DNA of 15,586 bases from assembly GCA_013044465.1 (NCBI GenBank), contig JABEUL010000203.1:1-15586 (forward strand), in the 5' to 3' direction. Both the position numbers and the translations under genes were made by a program. Below are positions 14,958 through 15,586 of this stretch, piece after piece. The notes beneath the pieces were generated by a model, which saw only the letters and a program-made list of their open reading frames with translations, made no database searches and was not told where the DNA came from. Position 1 is the stretch's first letter; every line of letters begins with the position of its first letter. Origin of the DNA: Acidimicrobiales bacterium (GTDB taxonomy: Bacteria; Actinomycetota; Acidimicrobiia; Acidimicrobiales; JABEUL01).

Positions 14958-15155
14958 TTTAAAATAGTAGTATATTTCGATATTTGTGAGTCCAACGCAT
15001 TATGTATGGAAATTGTTCCGGAGATATTTGAAGTAAGAGATGATGATTTTCTCTATGTGTTAAATGACTCCCCAGATGACTCTCTTTTACCCAAAGTTGA
15101 AGAAGCTGTGAGTGCATGCCCCAAGCAAGCAATATCGCTTGTTGAAGATAGCTGA
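14958..15155 (+). CDS. Small [3Fe-4S]-type ferredoxin without a standard start codon, 65 aa
   Basis: The frame encodes a typical actinobacterial ferredoxin: DICESNALCMEIVPEIFEV, then DDDFLYVL, then SACPKQAISLVED. Three cluster cysteines (10, 16 and 54 when counted from codon 14958) in a C-x5-C...C-P pattern indicate a [3Fe-4S] cluster, as in partners of cytochrome P450 or oxygenases. Family alignment puts the initiator just before KIVV, where the sequence has TTT at 14958. Between the in-frame stop upstream (near 14869) and the cluster there is no ATG, GTG or TTG. The first in-frame ATG (15006) would lose two cluster cysteines. GAGGT (14943-14947) lies ten bases before the TTT. The gene is four bases from gltX, so it may be co-transcribed with it. 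Confidence 0.7.
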   Translation, partial: FKIVVYFDICESNALCMEIVPEIFEVRDDDFLYVLNDSPDDSLLPKVEEAVSACPKQAISLVEDS

Positions 15156-15159
15156 TTTA

Positions 15160-15586
15160 ATGGAAGAAAAAATACTTAGAACGAGATTTGCCCCATCACC
15201 AACTGGTTACTTACACGTTGGCGGTGCCCGCACTGCACTATACAACTACTTAGTAACTCAAAAGGCCAAGAGAAATGGCTTTGGTGAGTTTATCTTGCGG
15301 ATAGAAGATACTGACGAAGAGCGAAACCGAGATGAATGGACAAAAGGGATCATTGAGTCCTTAAAGTGGCTAGGAATTGATTGGGACTCGGGACCCTTTT
15401 TCCAGTCACAACGACTAGATCTTTACAGAGAGAGCGCAAATCGACTCTTTCAAGCCGGACTTTCATACTGGTGCGATTGCACGAGGGATGAAATTGATAG
15501 GAGAAATAAAGAGAATTCTCGACCACCGGGGTATGACAAATTTTGCCGGGACCGAGGCCTAGGTCAAGCTCCAGGGAGAATTTTGC
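15160..15586 (+). CDS. gltX: Glutamyl-tRNA synthetase, 5' part
   Basis: This is the start of a class I synthetase that charges tRNA-Glu; the gene runs off the window after 142 codons. The opening RFAPSPTGYLHVGGARTALY (9-28) carries the HIGH-type ATP-binding motif, with His19. FILRIEDTDEERN (44-56) is the classic glutamate-binding block of GltX. A cysteine cluster, YWCDCTRDE (103-111) with YDKFCRDRGL (125-134), matches the zinc-binding knuckle of GluRS, but the expected final histidine is Arg here. The ATG is four bases past the ferredoxin stop and has no clear Shine-Dalgarno, which suggests coupling to the ferredoxin. Confidence 0.92.
   Translation, partial: MEEKILRTRFAPSPTGYLHVGGARTALYNYLVTQKAKRNGFGEFILRIEDTDEERNRDEWTKGIIESLKWLGIDWDSGPFFQSQRLDLYRESANRLFQAGLSYWCDCTRDEIDRRNKENSRPPGYDKFCRDRGLGQAPGRIL

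Overview
The window is a stretch of bacterial chromosome of moderate GC, densely packed and without tRNA, rRNA, CRISPR array, insertion sequence or phage genes that I can see. The gene types suggest an actinobacterium, perhaps an aquatic member of the Acidimicrobiia. The pointers are a DUF6941-like protein, a three-cysteine ferredoxin of the cytochrome P450 partner type, a methylsuccinyl-CoA dehydrogenase, several TTG starts and some starts that look leaderless. This placement is inference; no marker gene settles it.

Left part (1-3080): a doubtful reading frame (140-562), then a four-site zinc-ribbon protein followed at once by a 480-residue protein of unknown function with a Gly/Met/Phe-rich linker. 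About 400 bases without a convincing gene follow. Middle left (3080-6226, minus strand): a two-helix membrane protein with a RodZ-like outer domain, lying behind an orphan RmlC-type epimerase; then a flavin reductase and a metallo-beta-lactamase-fold hydrolase. A plus-strand alpha/beta hydrolase with an aspartate nucleophile (6342-7214) converges on a minus-strand pair, MaoC hydratase and DUF6941-like protein (7376-8376).

Right part (8454-15586, all plus): methyltransferase, (2S)-methylsuccinyl-CoA dehydrogenase (mcd), zinc alcohol dehydrogenase, short-chain dehydrogenase, glutamine-synthetase-like ligase, second methyltransferase, ferredoxin and the 5' end of gltX. Mcd together with the nearby MaoC hydratase points to the ethylmalonyl-CoA pathway of acetyl-CoA assimilation; its crotonyl-CoA carboxylase/reductase and mutase are not in the window. 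The SDR, ligase and methyltransferase are tightly spaced and look like a unit acting on an amine or amino acid, possibly by gamma-glutamylation.

The observations I find most worth following are these: the ferredoxin has no ATG, GTG or TTG at its expected start; several genes without a Shine-Dalgarno carry a TAnnnT hexamer exactly six bases before the start codon; the zinc-ribbon/Gly-Met-rich pair is uncharacterised; and the ligase sits in a tight cluster with an SDR and a methyltransferase. I found nothing that proves a wholly new system.
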